Below, piece after piece: positions 24,579-35,756 of a stretch of DNA of 51,337 bases. The translations under genes were made by a program, and so were the position numbers. Each line of letters starts with the position of its first letter. Position 1 is the first letter of the stretch. Source of the stretch: Streptomyces verrucosisporus (GTDB taxonomy: Bacteria > Actinomycetota > Actinomycetes > Streptomycetales > Streptomycetaceae). A model generated the notes under the pieces. It searched no databases. It was not told the DNA's origin and worked only from the letters and a program-made list of their open reading frames with translations. The DNA lies in contig NZ_JADEYH010000033.1 in assembly GCF_017114865.1 (NCBI RefSeq), forward strand, positions 1 through 51,337, written 5' to 3'.

Positions 24579-25172
24579 GTGACCACCCCCGCCATCGGAG
24601 TCCTCGCCCTCCAGGGCGATGTCCGCGAACACCTCGCCGCGCTGGAGGCGGCCGGCGCCGAGGCCCGCACCGTCCGCCGGCCCGAGGAACTGGCCGGGGT
24701 CGACGGCCTGGTGATCCCCGGCGGCGAGTCCACCACCATCTCCAAGCTGGCCACCGCCTTCGGGCTGATGGAGCCGCTGCGCGAGCGGGTCCGCTCGGGC
24801 ATGCCGGCCTACGGCTCCTGCGCGGGCATGATCATGCTCGCCGACAAGATCCTCGACCCCCGCTCCGGCCAGGAGACGGTCGGCGGGATCGACATGATCG
24901 TGCGCCGCAACGCCTTCGGGCGGCAGAACGAGTCGTTCGAGGCGTCCGTCGACGTCGCCGGGGTCGGGGGCGGGCCGGTCGAGGGCGTCTTCATCCGCGC
25001 GCCCTGGGTGGAGTCCACCGGCGCGGACGTGGAGGTGCTGGCGGTCTTCGAGGCCCACCCCGTCGCCGTGCGGCAGGGCTCCCTGCTGGCCACCGCATTC
25101 CACCCCGAACTCACCGGGGACCACCGCGTGCACCGGCTCTTCACCGGGATGGTGCGCTCGGCCGCACGGTGA
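24579..25172 (+). CDS. pdxT: pyridoxal 5'-phosphate synthase, glutaminase subunit PdxT
   Basis: A 197-residue class I glutaminase that supplies ammonia to PdxS. Visible motifs are VLALQGDVREH at the N-terminus, GLVIPGGESTT, the catalytic cysteine in YGSCAGMIML, and the His/Glu pair in AFHPELTGDHRVH. I chose GTG 24579 because GAAGAGG lies eight bases upstream; the GTG at 24570 sits within that ribosome site. It follows pdxS by 106 bases and should form its operon partner. Confidence 0.95.
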   Translation: MTTPAIGVLALQGDVREHLAALEAAGAEARTVRRPEELAGVDGLVIPGGESTTISKLATAFGLMEPLRERVRSGMPAYGSCAGMIMLADKILDPRSGQETVGGIDMIVRRNAFGRQNESFEASVDVAGVGGGPVEGVFIRAPWVESTGADVEVLAVFEAHPVAVRQGSLLATAFHPELTGDHRVHRLFTGMVRSAAR

Positions 25173-25192
25173 TCCGCCGGTGTCACCGGCTG

Positions 25193-25198
25193 TAGTAT
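25193..25198 (+). promoter_or_regulatory. -10-like hexamer of yebC
   Basis: TAGTAT, 44 bases before the GTG. It matches the -10 consensus at four positions; the -35 region (around GGTGAT) is poor. Confidence 0.45.
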
Positions 25199-25241
25199 CG
25201 GCCCGTTGATTCCCCTGTTGGCGACATGAAGGAGCGAGGCT

Positions 25242-25994
25242 GTGTCCGGCCACTCCAAGTGGGCAACCACCAAGCACAAGAAGGCCGTGATCGATGCCAA
25301 GCGCGGCAAGCTCTTCGCCAAGCTGATCAAGAACATCGAGGTCGCGGCCCGGCTGGGCGGCGCCGACCCCGATGGCAACCCCACCCTCTACGACGCCATC
25401 CAGAAGGCGAAGAAGAGCTCCGTCCCCAACAACAACATCGACCGTGCGGTCAAGCGGGGCGCGGGCCTGGAGGCGGGCGGCGCCGAATACCAGACGATCA
25501 TGTACGAGGGCTACGGCCCCAACGGTGTCGCGGTCCTGATCGAGTGCCTCACCGACAACCGCAACCGCGCGGCCTCCGACGTGCGCGTCGCCATGACCCG
25601 CAACGGCGGCTCCATGGCCGACCCGGGCTCGGTGTCGTACCTGTTCAACCGCAAGGGCGTCGTGATCGTCCCCAAGGGCGACCTGACCGAGGACGACGTG
25701 CTCGCCGCCGTCCTGGAGGCGGGCGCCGAGGAGGTCAACGACCTCGGCGAGTCCTTCGAGGTCCTCAGCGAGGCGAGTGATCTGGTCGAGGTGCGCACCG
25801 CGCTGCAGAAGGCGGGCATCGACTACGACTCGGCGGACGCGAACTTCGTCCCCACCATGCAGGTGGAACTGGACGAGGAGGGCGCCCGCAAGATCTTCAA
25901 GCTGATCGACGCGCTGGAGGACAGCGACGACGTGCAGAACGTCTTCGCCAACTTCGACGTGTCCGACGACGTCATGGCCAAGGTCGAGGCCTGA
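25242..25994 (+). CDS. YebC/PmpR-family protein (TACO1-like)
   Basis: A 250-residue YebC-family protein. The hallmark N-terminus SGHSKWATTKHKKAVIDAKR is followed by KLFAKLIKNIEVAARLGG and the MYEGYGPNGVAVLIECLTDN block. Family members were annotated as transcriptional regulators (often linked to ruvC), and recent work places them at the ribosome relieving stalling at proline-rich stretches; the role here is not shown by sequence. Start GTG 25242 has AAGGAG about eight bases upstream. It sits before ruvCAB, the usual arrangement. Confidence 0.95.
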   Translation: MSGHSKWATTKHKKAVIDAKRGKLFAKLIKNIEVAARLGGADPDGNPTLYDAIQKAKKSSVPNNNIDRAVKRGAGLEAGGAEYQTIMYEGYGPNGVAVLIECLTDNRNRAASDVRVAMTRNGGSMADPGSVSYLFNRKGVVIVPKGDLTEDDVLAAVLEAGAEEVNDLGESFEVLSEASDLVEVRTALQKAGIDYDSADANFVPTMQVELDEEGARKIFKLIDALEDSDDVQNVFANFDVSDDVMAKVEA

Positions 25995-26132
25995 CCCGGT
26001 CTTCCGGGCCTCCGAGCCCGAGCCGGGGCCCGGTGCCGGCCCTCTTCCGTGTCGCCCTCCGGCGTTGTCGGTGGCAGCCGATAGCCTGCGGGAACAGGTG
26101 ATCGAACGACCAGTGGACGGAAGGGGGCCGCG

Positions 26133-26789
26133 GTGCGCGTGCTCGGCGTGGACCCGGGGCTGACCCGCTGCGGCATCGGCGTGGTGGAGGGGACGGCCGG
26201 CCGGCCGCTGCGGATGGGCGGGGTCGGCGTCGTGCGCACCCCCGCCGACGCGGATGTCCCCGACCGCCTGGTGCTCGTCGAGCGCGGCATAGAGGAGTGG
26301 CTGGAGGAGCACCGGCCCGACGTCGTCGCCGTGGAGCGCGTGTTCAGCCAGCACAACGTCCGCACCGTGATGGGCACCGCGCAGGCCAGCGCGGTCGCCA
26401 TGCTCTGCGCGGCCCGGCGCGGCCTGCCGGTCGCCCTGCACACCCCCAGCGAGGTCAAGGCCGCCGTCACCGGCACCGGCCGGGCGGACAAGACCCAGGT
26501 CGGTGCGATGGTCACCAGGCTCCTGCGGCTGGACGCCCCGCCCAGGCCCGCCGACGCCGCCGACGCCCTGGCACTGGCCATCTGCCACATCTGGCGCGCC
26601 CCCGCCCAGGACCGGCTCCAGCAGGCCAGACTCCAGCAGGCCCGGCAGCAGCTCCACCGCCGGCGGGCCCACACCGCCCGGGCGGCCTCCGCGGCGTCGG
26701 CTGAAGCGGAACCGGCCCCGGCACGCGGGGCCGCGCCACTCGCGTCGCCCGCCCGGCGAACCCAGCGCACCCCGAAGGACAGCCGATGA
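26133..26789 (+). CDS. ruvC: Holliday junction endonuclease RuvC
   Basis: A 218-residue resolvase that nicks Holliday junctions symmetrically. The catalytic acid Asp7 sits in RVLGVDPGLTRCG; Glu in VAVERVFSQHNVRT, and the late pair in ADAADALALAICH complete the acidic centre. The protein carries a long Ala/Arg/Gln-rich C-terminal tail (about 50 residues) beyond the E. coli enzyme, common in Streptomyces. Start GTG 26133 has GGAAGGGGG upstream. The stop overlaps the ruvA ATG by four bases. Confidence 0.96.
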   Translation: MRVLGVDPGLTRCGIGVVEGTAGRPLRMGGVGVVRTPADADVPDRLVLVERGIEEWLEEHRPDVVAVERVFSQHNVRTVMGTAQASAVAMLCAARRGLPVALHTPSEVKAAVTGTGRADKTQVGAMVTRLLRLDAPPRPADAADALALAICHIWRAPAQDRLQQARLQQARQQLHRRRAHTARAASAASAEAEPAPARGAAPLASPARRTQRTPKDSR

Positions 26790-27421
26790 TCGCCTTCGTA
26801 TCCGGACCGGTCGCCGCCCTCTCCCCGGACACCGCCGTGATCGAGGTCGGGGGAGTGGGCATGGCCCTCCACTGCACCCCCGCCACCCTCGCCGATCTGC
26901 GTGTCGGTGAGCACACCAGGCTGGCCACCTCCCTGGTGGTCCGCGAGGACTCCCTGACGCTCTACGGCTTCGCCGACGACGACGAGCGGCAGGTCTTCGA
27001 ACTGCTCCAGACGGCCAGCGGCGTCGGCCCGCGGCTGGCTCAGGCCATGCTCGCCGTCCACAGCCCCGACGCGCTGCGGCTGGCGGTCTCCACCGGGGAC
27101 GAGAAGGCGCTCACCGCCGTGCCGGGCATCGGGAAGAAGGGTGCGCAGAAGCTGCTGCTGGAGCTGAAGGACAGGCTCGGCGAGCCGCTTGGTGCCGGGG
27201 CCGCCGCGGCCGGGCGGGGCCCCGGCCCCGCCGCGGGCGAGCCCGGCTGGCGGGAGCAGCTGCACGCCGCCCTGGTGGGTCTGGGCTACGCACCCCGCGA
27301 GGCCGAGGACGCGGTCACCGCCGTCACCCCGCAGGCCGAGGCGGTGCTGGCCGAGGGCGGCCGGCCGCCGGTGCCCCAGCTCCTCCGCGCCGCCCTGCAG
27401 ACCCTCAACCGCGCACGCTGA
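26786..27421 (+). CDS. ruvA: Holliday junction branch-migration subunit RuvA
   Basis: A 211-residue junction-binding protein that forms the tetramer on which RuvB rings load. The OB-fold N-terminus (MIAFVSGPVAALSPDTAVIEVGG), the tandem helix-hairpin-helix domain (ASGVGPRLAQAML and VPGIGKKGAQKLLLELKD) and the C-terminal RuvB-contacting three-helix domain (ALVGLGYAPREAEDAV) are all present. It is coupled to ruvC by ATGA. A perfect 34-bp palindrome follows its stop within three bases. Confidence 0.96.
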   Translation: MIAFVSGPVAALSPDTAVIEVGGVGMALHCTPATLADLRVGEHTRLATSLVVREDSLTLYGFADDDERQVFELLQTASGVGPRLAQAMLAVHSPDALRLAVSTGDEKALTAVPGIGKKGAQKLLLELKDRLGEPLGAGAAAAGRGPGPAAGEPGWREQLHAALVGLGYAPREAEDAVTAVTPQAEAVLAEGGRPPVPQLLRAALQTLNRAR

Positions 27422-27423
27422 GA

Positions 27424-27457
27424 CGCCGGGCCGGCCGCCGCGGCGGCCGGCCCGGCG
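27424..27457. terminator. perfect 34-bp GC palindrome between ruvA and ruvB
   Basis: The two 17-base arms (27424-27440, starting CGCCGGGCCGGCC, and 27441-27457) are exact complements with no spacer. In RNA it would form a hairpin with a minimal loop, immediately after the ruvA stop. It could act as an internal terminator or attenuator, or protect the upstream mRNA. There is no U-tract. Confidence 0.6.
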
Positions 27458-27479
27458 ACGGACCGACGAGAGACCGACG

Positions 27480-27587
27480 ATGACGCCGCACTCCCCGCCC
27501 CGTCCACGTACCACGGACCGGATCCCCGCCCCGGCCACCGCTGCGGCCACCGCCCCGGCGGCCGGCATCCAGGGGAGGCCGTCATGA
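27480..27587 (+). CDS. possible 35-residue upstream peptide coupled to ruvB
   Basis: An ATG at 27480 opens a 35-codon frame (MTPHSPPRPRTTDR...) rich in Pro, Ala and Thr. Its TGA overlaps the ruvB ATG as ATGA, the same coupling seen elsewhere in this operon. Its ribosome site (GACGAGAG) is weak. It may be a leader peptide or chance. Confidence 0.25.
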   Translation: MTPHSPPRPRTTDRIPAPATAAATAPAAGIQGRPS

Positions 27588-28672
27588 CCCGGGACGACCA
27601 CCACGGCCACGCCGGAGGAAGCGCCGAGCGCCTGGTCGGAGCCGCCGCCGACGGTGAGGACACCGCCGTCGAGGCCGCGCTGCGTCCCAAGGACCTGGCG
27701 GAGTTCGTCGGCCAGTCCAAGGTGCGCGAACAGCTCGACCTGGTGCTGCGCGCCGCCCGCGCTCGCGGCGGCACCGCCGACCACGTACTGCTCTCCGGCG
27801 CCCCCGGCCTGGGCAAGACCACCCTGTCCATGATCATTGCGGCGGAGATGGGCGCCCCCATCCGCATCACCTCCGGCCCGGCCATCCAGCACGCCGGGGA
27901 CCTGGCCGCGATCCTCTCCTCCCTCACCGAGGGCGAGGTCCTCTTCCTCGACGAGATCCACCGCATGTCGCGTCCCGCCGAGGAGATGCTCTACATGGCG
28001 ATGGAGGACTTCCGCGTCGACGTCATCGTCGGCAAGGGCCCCGGTGCCACCGCCATCCCCCTGGAACTGCCGCCCTTCACCCTGGTCGGCGCCACCACCA
28101 GGGCCGGTCTGCTGCCGCCGCCGCTGCGCGACCGCTTCGGCTTCACCGCCCATATGGAGTTCTACGAGCCGGCCGAGCTGGAGCAGGTCATCCACCGCTC
28201 CGCACGGTTGCTGGACGTGGAGATAGACGCCGAGGGCGCCGCCGAGATCGCCGGCCGCTCCCGCGGCACCCCCCGTATCGCCAACCGGCTGCTGCGCCGG
28301 GTCCGCGACTACGCCCAGGTCAGGGCCGACGGCCTGATCACCAGGGAGATCGCGGGTCAGGCGCTCGCGGTCTACGAGGTGGACGAGCGCGGCCTGGACC
28401 GGCTGGACCGTGGGGTGCTGGACGCCCTGCTCAGGCTGTTCGGCGGCGGCCCGGTCGGCCTGTCCACACTGGCGGTCGCGGTGGGGGAGGAGCGTGAGAC
28501 GGTGGAGGAGGTCGCCGAGCCGTTCCTCGTCCGCGAGGGGCTGCTGGCCCGCACCCCCAGGGGCCGGATCGCCACGCCCGCCGCGTGGGAGCACATGGGG
28601 CTCACCCCGCCCCGGCAGCCGCCGGCGTCCGCACCGGGCGGTCCGGGCCAGCCCGGTCTCTTCGGATCGTGA
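27584..28672 (+). CDS. ruvB: Holliday junction branch-migration ATPase RuvB
   Basis: A 362-residue AAA+ motor that drives branch migration with RuvA. Walker A GAPGLGKTT, Walker B LFLDEIHRM, sensor 1 GATTRAGLLPPPLRDRFG with the arginine finger region, and the C-terminal winged-helix domain (RTPRGRIATPAAWEHMG) are in order. The N-terminal about 25 residues are a His/Gly/Asp-rich extension. Start ATG 27584 has GGGGAGG about seven bases upstream. It is separated from ruvA by 162 bases containing the palindrome and small frame. Confidence 0.97.
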   Translation: MTRDDHHGHAGGSAERLVGAAADGEDTAVEAALRPKDLAEFVGQSKVREQLDLVLRAARARGGTADHVLLSGAPGLGKTTLSMIIAAEMGAPIRITSGPAIQHAGDLAAILSSLTEGEVLFLDEIHRMSRPAEEMLYMAMEDFRVDVIVGKGPGATAIPLELPPFTLVGATTRAGLLPPPLRDRFGFTAHMEFYEPAELEQVIHRSARLLDVEIDAEGAAEIAGRSRGTPRIANRLLRRVRDYAQVRADGLITREIAGQALAVYEVDERGLDRLDRGVLDALLRLFGGGPVGLSTLAVAVGEERETVEEVAEPFLVREGLLARTPRGRIATPAAWEHMGLTPPRQPPASAPGGPGQPGLFGS

Positions 28673-28719
28673 CGGCGTGCGAACTCGCCCTTCGCGGAAC
28701 CTCAGTGCGATGCTTGACG

Positions 28720-28749
28720 TTGTTCCCCAGGCGCGGGCTCGCTTAGACT
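28720..28749 (+). promoter_or_regulatory. candidate promoter of yajC-secDF
   Basis: TTGTTC (28720-28725), 18-bp spacer, TAGACT (28744-28749). A better -35 match, TTGACG at 28714-28719, is too far (24 bases) to use this -10. Leader length to yajC is about 80 bases. Confidence 0.4.
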
Positions 28750-28835
28750 CCGCCGATGCCCTCCGTCCCGGAGGGCATGACCACCCCCGAATACCAGGCC
28801 GCTCCCCAGCGGTCGTGTGAAGGAAACCTTCCGCC

Positions 28836-29273
28836 GTGGATATTGGACTTCTCCTCCCCTTCATCATCCTCATCGGGGCCATGCTCCTGATGACGCGCTC
28901 GGCCAAGAAGAAGCAGCAGCAGGCCGTGCAGATGCGCGACCGGATGGAGCCAGGCACCGGCATCCGTACGATCGGTGGCATGTACGCGTTGGTGAAGGAG
29001 GTCCACTCCGACACGGTCCTCCTGGAGGTCGCTCCGGGCGTGCACGCGGTCTACGCCAAGAACGCCGTCGGCGCCGTGCTGGAGGCCGACGAGTACGAGC
29101 GCATCGTCAACGGCGAGGACCACGACGCGGACGCCCCCGTCGTCCCGGACGACGCCTCCTCGCTGGTCTCCGACGGCGGTGTGGACAAGACCGACCTGAG
29201 CAAGACGGACTCCTCCGCCGACGAAACGGAGACCGGGGACGCCAAGCGGAAGGGCGACAACGACTCCAGGTGA
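28836..29273 (+). CDS. yajC: preprotein translocase accessory subunit YajC
   Basis: A 145-residue protein with one N-terminal membrane helix (IGLLLPFIILIGAMLLM), the basic SAKKKQQQ stop-transfer, and the YajC domain (GTGIRTIGGMYALVKEV ... VHAVYAKNAVGAVL). The C-terminal about 45 residues are an acidic Asp/Ser-rich tail. It associates with SecDF-YidC at the Sec translocon. Start GTG 28836 has AAGGAAA upstream. It heads the yajC-secD-secF cluster. Confidence 0.95.
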   Translation: MDIGLLLPFIILIGAMLLMTRSAKKKQQQAVQMRDRMEPGTGIRTIGGMYALVKEVHSDTVLLEVAPGVHAVYAKNAVGAVLEADEYERIVNGEDHDADAPVVPDDASSLVSDGGVDKTDLSKTDSSADETETGDAKRKGDNDSR

Positions 29274-29388
29274 GTCGCCCCGCCGCCGGCCCCGACGGGC
29301 CCGGCGGCACCGCATGTCCTTACGACCACTTCGCGCGCCGCGCGGCGACCATTCGAGCGCGGGCGGTTGGACAGGGAGACACGAGAAG

Positions 29389-31206
29389 GTGGCAGCACCG
29401 AAGAAAGGTCGCAGATCACCGGGCACCCAGGGACGGCCGTGGCGTCCCCTGGCGCTCATCCTGGTGGCGATGGTGGCGCTCACCGGAGGCATGTTCCTCT
29501 CCGGGCACACCACGCCCCGCCTGGGCATCGACCTCGCCGGCGGCACGAGCATCACGCTCACGGCCAAGGCCCAGCCCGGCAAGGAGGAGGCGATCAACGA
29601 GACCAACATGAACACCGCCGTCTCCATCATCGAGCGGCGGGTCAACGGTCTGGGCGTCGCCGAGGCCGAGGTGCGGACGCAGGGCGCCGAGAACATCGTC
29701 ATCAACATCCCGCGCGGCACCGACGAGAAGCAGGCCCGCGAGCAGGTCGGCACCACCGCCCAGCTCGCGTTCCGCCCGGTCCTGACCGTCGCGTCCGGGG
29801 CCCCGCCCCAGCCGGACCCTTCGGCGAGTCCGTCCGGCGCCGCCGGTGAGAAGGACGAGAAGGCGGAAGGCACCGAGAAGGCCGAGGAGGCGACGGACGG
29901 CGAGAAGTCCGGCGACTCCTCCACGACCCCCTCGCCCGAGGCCTCCACCCAGGGCCGCGCCGTCACCGAGGACCTGCTGGCCGACGGTTCCCAGTCGCCC
30001 ACCCCCTCGGCCTCCGGGTCCGAGGAGAAGGCCGACGAGCCCGCCGCCCCCGAGCCCTCGCAGCCCGCCCCGGCGCCGGACGCCGGCATCCCGGCCGATC
30101 TGCAGAAGAAGCTCGACGCGCTGGACTGCACCACCGACGAGGGCCGCTCCGAGGCCGGCCGGGCCGCCGCCCAGGCGGAGAACTCCGAGTCCGTCGCCTC
30201 CTGTGACGAGAGCGGGCTGTACAAGTACGGGCTCGGCCCCGTCGCCGTCCCCGGCACCGACGTCACCGACGCCGCCGCCCTCTTCGACGACCAGCGAGCC
30301 CAGGGCTGGATCGTCACCATGGAGTTCGACTCCGACGGCGCCGAGAAGTTCGCCGACATCACCGAGGAGCTCTCCACCCAGGCCGAGCCGCGCAACCAGT
30401 TCGCGATCGTGCTGGACGGCCAGGTCGTCTCCGCCCCCCGCGTCTCCGAGCGGCTCGGCGGCGGCAGCGCCGAGATCTCCGGCAGCTTCAACCAGCAGTC
30501 CGCCGAGGAACTGGCCAACATCCTCTCCTACGGCGCCCTGCCGCTCTCCTTCGAGGAGAGCAACGTGACCACCATCTCGCCCACGCTCGGCTCCGAGCAG
30601 CTCAAGGCGGGCCTGATCGCCGGAGCCATCGGTCTGGCGCTGGTCGTCGCGTACCTGATCTTCTACTACCGGGTGCTGGCGCTGGTGGCGATCTCCAGCC
30701 TGGTGGCGGCGGCCGCTCTCACCTACGTCATCATGGCCCTGCTCGGCCCGGCCATCGGCTTCGCGCTGAGCCTGCCGGCCATCTGCGGCGCCATCGTGGC
30801 CATCGGCATCACCACGGACTCCTTCATCGTCTACTTCGAGAGGATCCGCGACGAGATCCGCGAGGGCCGCTCCGTCCGGGCCGCCTTCGAGCGGGCCTGG
30901 CCCAGCGCCCGCCGGACCATCCTGGTCTCCGACGTGGTCTCGATCATCGCCGCGATCGTGCTGTTCATCGTCTCGATCGGCTCCGTCCAGGGCTTCGCCT
31001 TCGTGCTCGGCCTGACGACGGCGCTGGACCTGGCCATCGTCTTCCTGCTCACCAAGCCGATGATGACGATCATGGCCGGCCGCAGGTTCTTCACCAGCGG
31101 CCATCCGTGGTCCGGACTCGACCCGAAGCGGCTCGGAGTCACCCCGCCGCTGTACCGGGGCCGCCGCGCCGTGGTCGCCGCCCCCGCCGAACCGAAGGAG
31201 GCCTGA
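29389..31206 (+). CDS. secD: protein translocase subunit SecD
   Basis: A 605-residue RND-type subunit that uses proton motive force to pull exported proteins through the Sec channel. The first membrane helix is followed by the D1 motif LGIDLAGGTSITL; the periplasmic P1 domain is interrupted by a long Pro/Ala/Ser/Glu-rich insertion (about residues 134-235). The C-terminal half has five membrane helices with AICGAIVAIGITTDSFIVYF, the D4 motif with the proton-relay acid. GTG 29389 is chosen because GGGAG lies about eleven bases upstream. SecF follows after one base. Confidence 0.95.
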   Translation: MAAPKKGRRSPGTQGRPWRPLALILVAMVALTGGMFLSGHTTPRLGIDLAGGTSITLTAKAQPGKEEAINETNMNTAVSIIERRVNGLGVAEAEVRTQGAENIVINIPRGTDEKQAREQVGTTAQLAFRPVLTVASGAPPQPDPSASPSGAAGEKDEKAEGTEKAEEATDGEKSGDSSTTPSPEASTQGRAVTEDLLADGSQSPTPSASGSEEKADEPAAPEPSQPAPAPDAGIPADLQKKLDALDCTTDEGRSEAGRAAAQAENSESVASCDESGLYKYGLGPVAVPGTDVTDAAALFDDQRAQGWIVTMEFDSDGAEKFADITEELSTQAEPRNQFAIVLDGQVVSAPRVSERLGGGSAEISGSFNQQSAEELANILSYGALPLSFEESNVTTISPTLGSEQLKAGLIAGAIGLALVVAYLIFYYRVLALVAISSLVAAAALTYVIMALLGPAIGFALSLPAICGAIVAIGITTDSFIVYFERIRDEIREGRSVRAAFERAWPSARRTILVSDVVSIIAAIVLFIVSIGSVQGFAFVLGLTTALDLAIVFLLTKPMMTIMAGRRFFTSGHPWSGLDPKRLGVTPPLYRGRRAVVAAPAEPKEA

Positions 31207-31207
31207 G

Positions 31208-32329
31208 ATGTCGCGATTCGGTGATCTCGGCGGCAAGCTGTACCGCGGCGAGGCCAGCTACGACTTCGTCGGAAAGCGGAAGCTCTGGTACGGCGTCACG
31301 CTGCTGCTGATGCTGATCTCCCTGGTGGGCCTGGGGGCCCGGGGCCTGTACATGGGCATCGAGTTCCAGGGCGGTGCCGTCTTCACCACCCCGCCCACCC
31401 AGATGTCGATCGAGGACGCCCGCGAGACCGCCCAGGAGGTCTCCGGGACCGAGCCCCGTATCCAGGAACTGGGCAGCGGCGCGCTGCGCATCCAGGTCAC
31501 CGGCCTGGACAACGAGCAGTCGGAGAAGACCCGCGCGGCCCTCGCCGACGAGCTCGGGCTCGAGACCCAGCAGCTGGACACCGAGCTGGTCGGTCCCAGC
31601 TGGGGCGACCAGATGAGCAGCAAGGCGATCCAGGGCCTGGTCGTCTTCCTGATCCTGGTCAGCGTCTACCTGGCCATCGCCTTCGAGTGGCGGATGGCGG
31701 TGGGCGCCATGGGCGCCCTCATCCACGACCTGGTCGTCACCATCGGCGTCTACGCCATCGTCGGCTTCGAAGTGACCCCGGGCACGGTGGTCGGCGTCCT
31801 GACGATCCTCAGCTACTCGCTGTACGACACGGTGGTGGTCTTCGACAAGGTCAAGGAGAAGACCCGGGGCCTGCTCAAGCAGAACCGCCACACCTACGGC
31901 GAGCTGGCCAACCTCGGCATCAACGCCACCGTGGTCCGCTCCGTCAACACCTCGGTAGTCGCCCTGCTGCCGGTGGCCGGACTGCTGTTCATCGGCACCG
32001 GCCTGCTCGGCGGCGGCATGCTCAAGGACATCTCGCTGTCGCTGTTCATCGGTCTCACCGCCGGTACGTTCTCCTCCATCTTCATCGCCACCCCGATCGT
32101 GGTGGACCTCAAGCTCCGCTCGCCGGAGATCAAGGCCCACGACCGGCGGACGCTGGCCAAGCGGGCCAAGGGCGGCGACGGGGCCGAGGACGCCGAGGAG
32201 CCGGGCGGGAGCGCGGGAGCCGGTGCGCGTCCGTCCGCGGAACCCACCGCAGCGGCCGCCGGATCCGTCGGCGGGCCCCGCTCGCCGGAGTCCGGCAGCC
32301 GCGGGCGCCCCTCCGGAAGGCGGCGGTGA
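31208..32329 (+). CDS. secF: protein translocase subunit SecF
   Basis: A 373-residue partner of SecD. Six membrane helices, the short periplasmic domain beginning MGIEFQGGAVFTT, and the conserved YSLYDTVVVFDKVKE motif containing the functional Asp are visible. The C-terminal about 55 residues form a disordered cytosolic tail (GDGAEDAEEPGGSAGAG). It begins one base after secD, so the two are translationally coupled, and the apt gene starts four bases after it. Confidence 0.95.
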   Translation: MSRFGDLGGKLYRGEASYDFVGKRKLWYGVTLLLMLISLVGLGARGLYMGIEFQGGAVFTTPPTQMSIEDARETAQEVSGTEPRIQELGSGALRIQVTGLDNEQSEKTRAALADELGLETQQLDTELVGPSWGDQMSSKAIQGLVVFLILVSVYLAIAFEWRMAVGAMGALIHDLVVTIGVYAIVGFEVTPGTVVGVLTILSYSLYDTVVVFDKVKEKTRGLLKQNRHTYGELANLGINATVVRSVNTSVVALLPVAGLLFIGTGLLGGGMLKDISLSLFIGLTAGTFSSIFIATPIVVDLKLRSPEIKAHDRRTLAKRAKGGDGAEDAEEPGGSAGAGARPSAEPTAAAAGSVGGPRSPESGSRGRPSGRRR

Positions 32330-32333
32330 TCCG

Positions 32334-32894
32334 ATGATCTCCGTCACGGCCGACTTCGAGGGGCTGCGCGGCCTGCTGCTCAGCAGGATCCGCGACGTGC
32401 CCGACTACCCCAAGCCGGGGGTGCTGTTCAAGGACATCACCCCGCTCCTGGCCGATCCCGAGGCCTTCACCGCCCTCACCGACGCGCTGGCCGGCCTCGC
32501 CCGGGAGCGCGGCGCCACCAAGGTGGTGGGCCTGGAGGCGCGCGGCTTCATCCTGGCCGCCCCGGCGGCGGTGCGGGCGGGCCTCGGCTTCATCCCCGTG
32601 CGCAAGGCGGGCAAGCTGCCCGGCGCCACCCTGTCGCAGGCGTACGAGCTGGAGTACGGCAGCGCCGAGATCGAGATCCACGCCGAGGACCTCAGCCCCG
32701 AGGACCGGGTGCTGGTGATCGACGACGTGCTGGCCACCGGCGGCACCGCCGAGGCTTCGCTGCGCCTGATCCGCCGCTCCGGGGCGCGGGTCGCCGGGGT
32801 CGCGGTCCTGATGGAGCTGGGCTTCCTGCCCGGCCGGACCAGGCTGGAGGCCGCGCTGGAGGGCGCTCCGCTGGACGTGGTGATCACCGTCTGA
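32334..32894 (+). CDS. apt: adenine phosphoribosyltransferase
   Basis: A 186-residue purine-salvage enzyme joining adenine to PRPP to form AMP. The N-terminal FKDITPLLADPEAF and GLEARGFILAAPAAVRAG segments and the PRPP-binding loop VLVIDDVLATGGTAEASLRL are diagnostic. ATG 32334 is five bases after secF, so it is the last gene of the yajC-secDF transcription unit and is followed by a strong terminator. Its position just before rel, whose substrates are purine nucleotides, is a conserved actinobacterial arrangement. Confidence 0.96.
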   Translation: MISVTADFEGLRGLLLSRIRDVPDYPKPGVLFKDITPLLADPEAFTALTDALAGLARERGATKVVGLEARGFILAAPAAVRAGLGFIPVRKAGKLPGATLSQAYELEYGSAEIEIHAEDLSPEDRVLVIDDVLATGGTAEASLRLIRRSGARVAGVAVLMELGFLPGRTRLEAALEGAPLDVVITV

Positions 32895-32926
32895 GAGCAG
32901 CCGGTGCCACTGCGGCACCGATTTCG

Positions 32927-32966
32927 CGCAGGGGACGGCCCGGAGCACTCCGGGCCGTCCCCTGCG
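32927..32966 (+). terminator. terminator after apt
   Basis: The 19-bp perfect arms 32927-32945 and 32948-32966 with a CA loop form a near-continuous hairpin. A smaller hairpin, CGGTGCC-ACTGC-GGCACCG, precedes it at 32902-32920. The pair separates the secDF-apt unit from rel. Confidence 0.88.
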
Positions 32967-33158
32967 TCGCGTCCGGCCCCCGGCCTGTGACACCCTCGAA
33001 GGCATCCGGCGCCCGCCCCGACACCCGGCGCCGCCCCGCACCGGCGCCCGGTTCGTTCCGGGGCAGGGGTGGATACCATGGCAGTCCGGCCTGTTCCCGG
33101 CCGGAACCGCCCTCCGTACGCCGCCGCCGGCGAGGAGGGGCCCACCGAGGAGTTGCCC

Positions 33159-35663
<2,505 letters not shown>

Positions 35664-35692
35664 CCCGGCACGGACAGCCCCGCACGGACACG

Positions 35693-35738
35693 GGGGCGGC
35701 CCCGGCACCTTCATCCTCGAAGGCGCCGGGGCCGCCCC
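35693..35738. terminator. bidirectional terminator between rel and the DUF349 gene
   Basis: The 20-base arms 35693-35712 and 35719-35738 pair with a single A-C mismatch around loop ATCCTC. It lies between two convergent genes. Confidence 0.85.
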
Positions 35739-35756
35739 GTCACGCGTTCCGCCTCC

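Noticed and set aside
28714..28749. TTGACG...TAGACT as the yajC promoter
   Set aside because: The spacer is 24 bases, too long for a sigma-70-type promoter. TTGTTC with an 18-base spacer was listed instead at low confidence.
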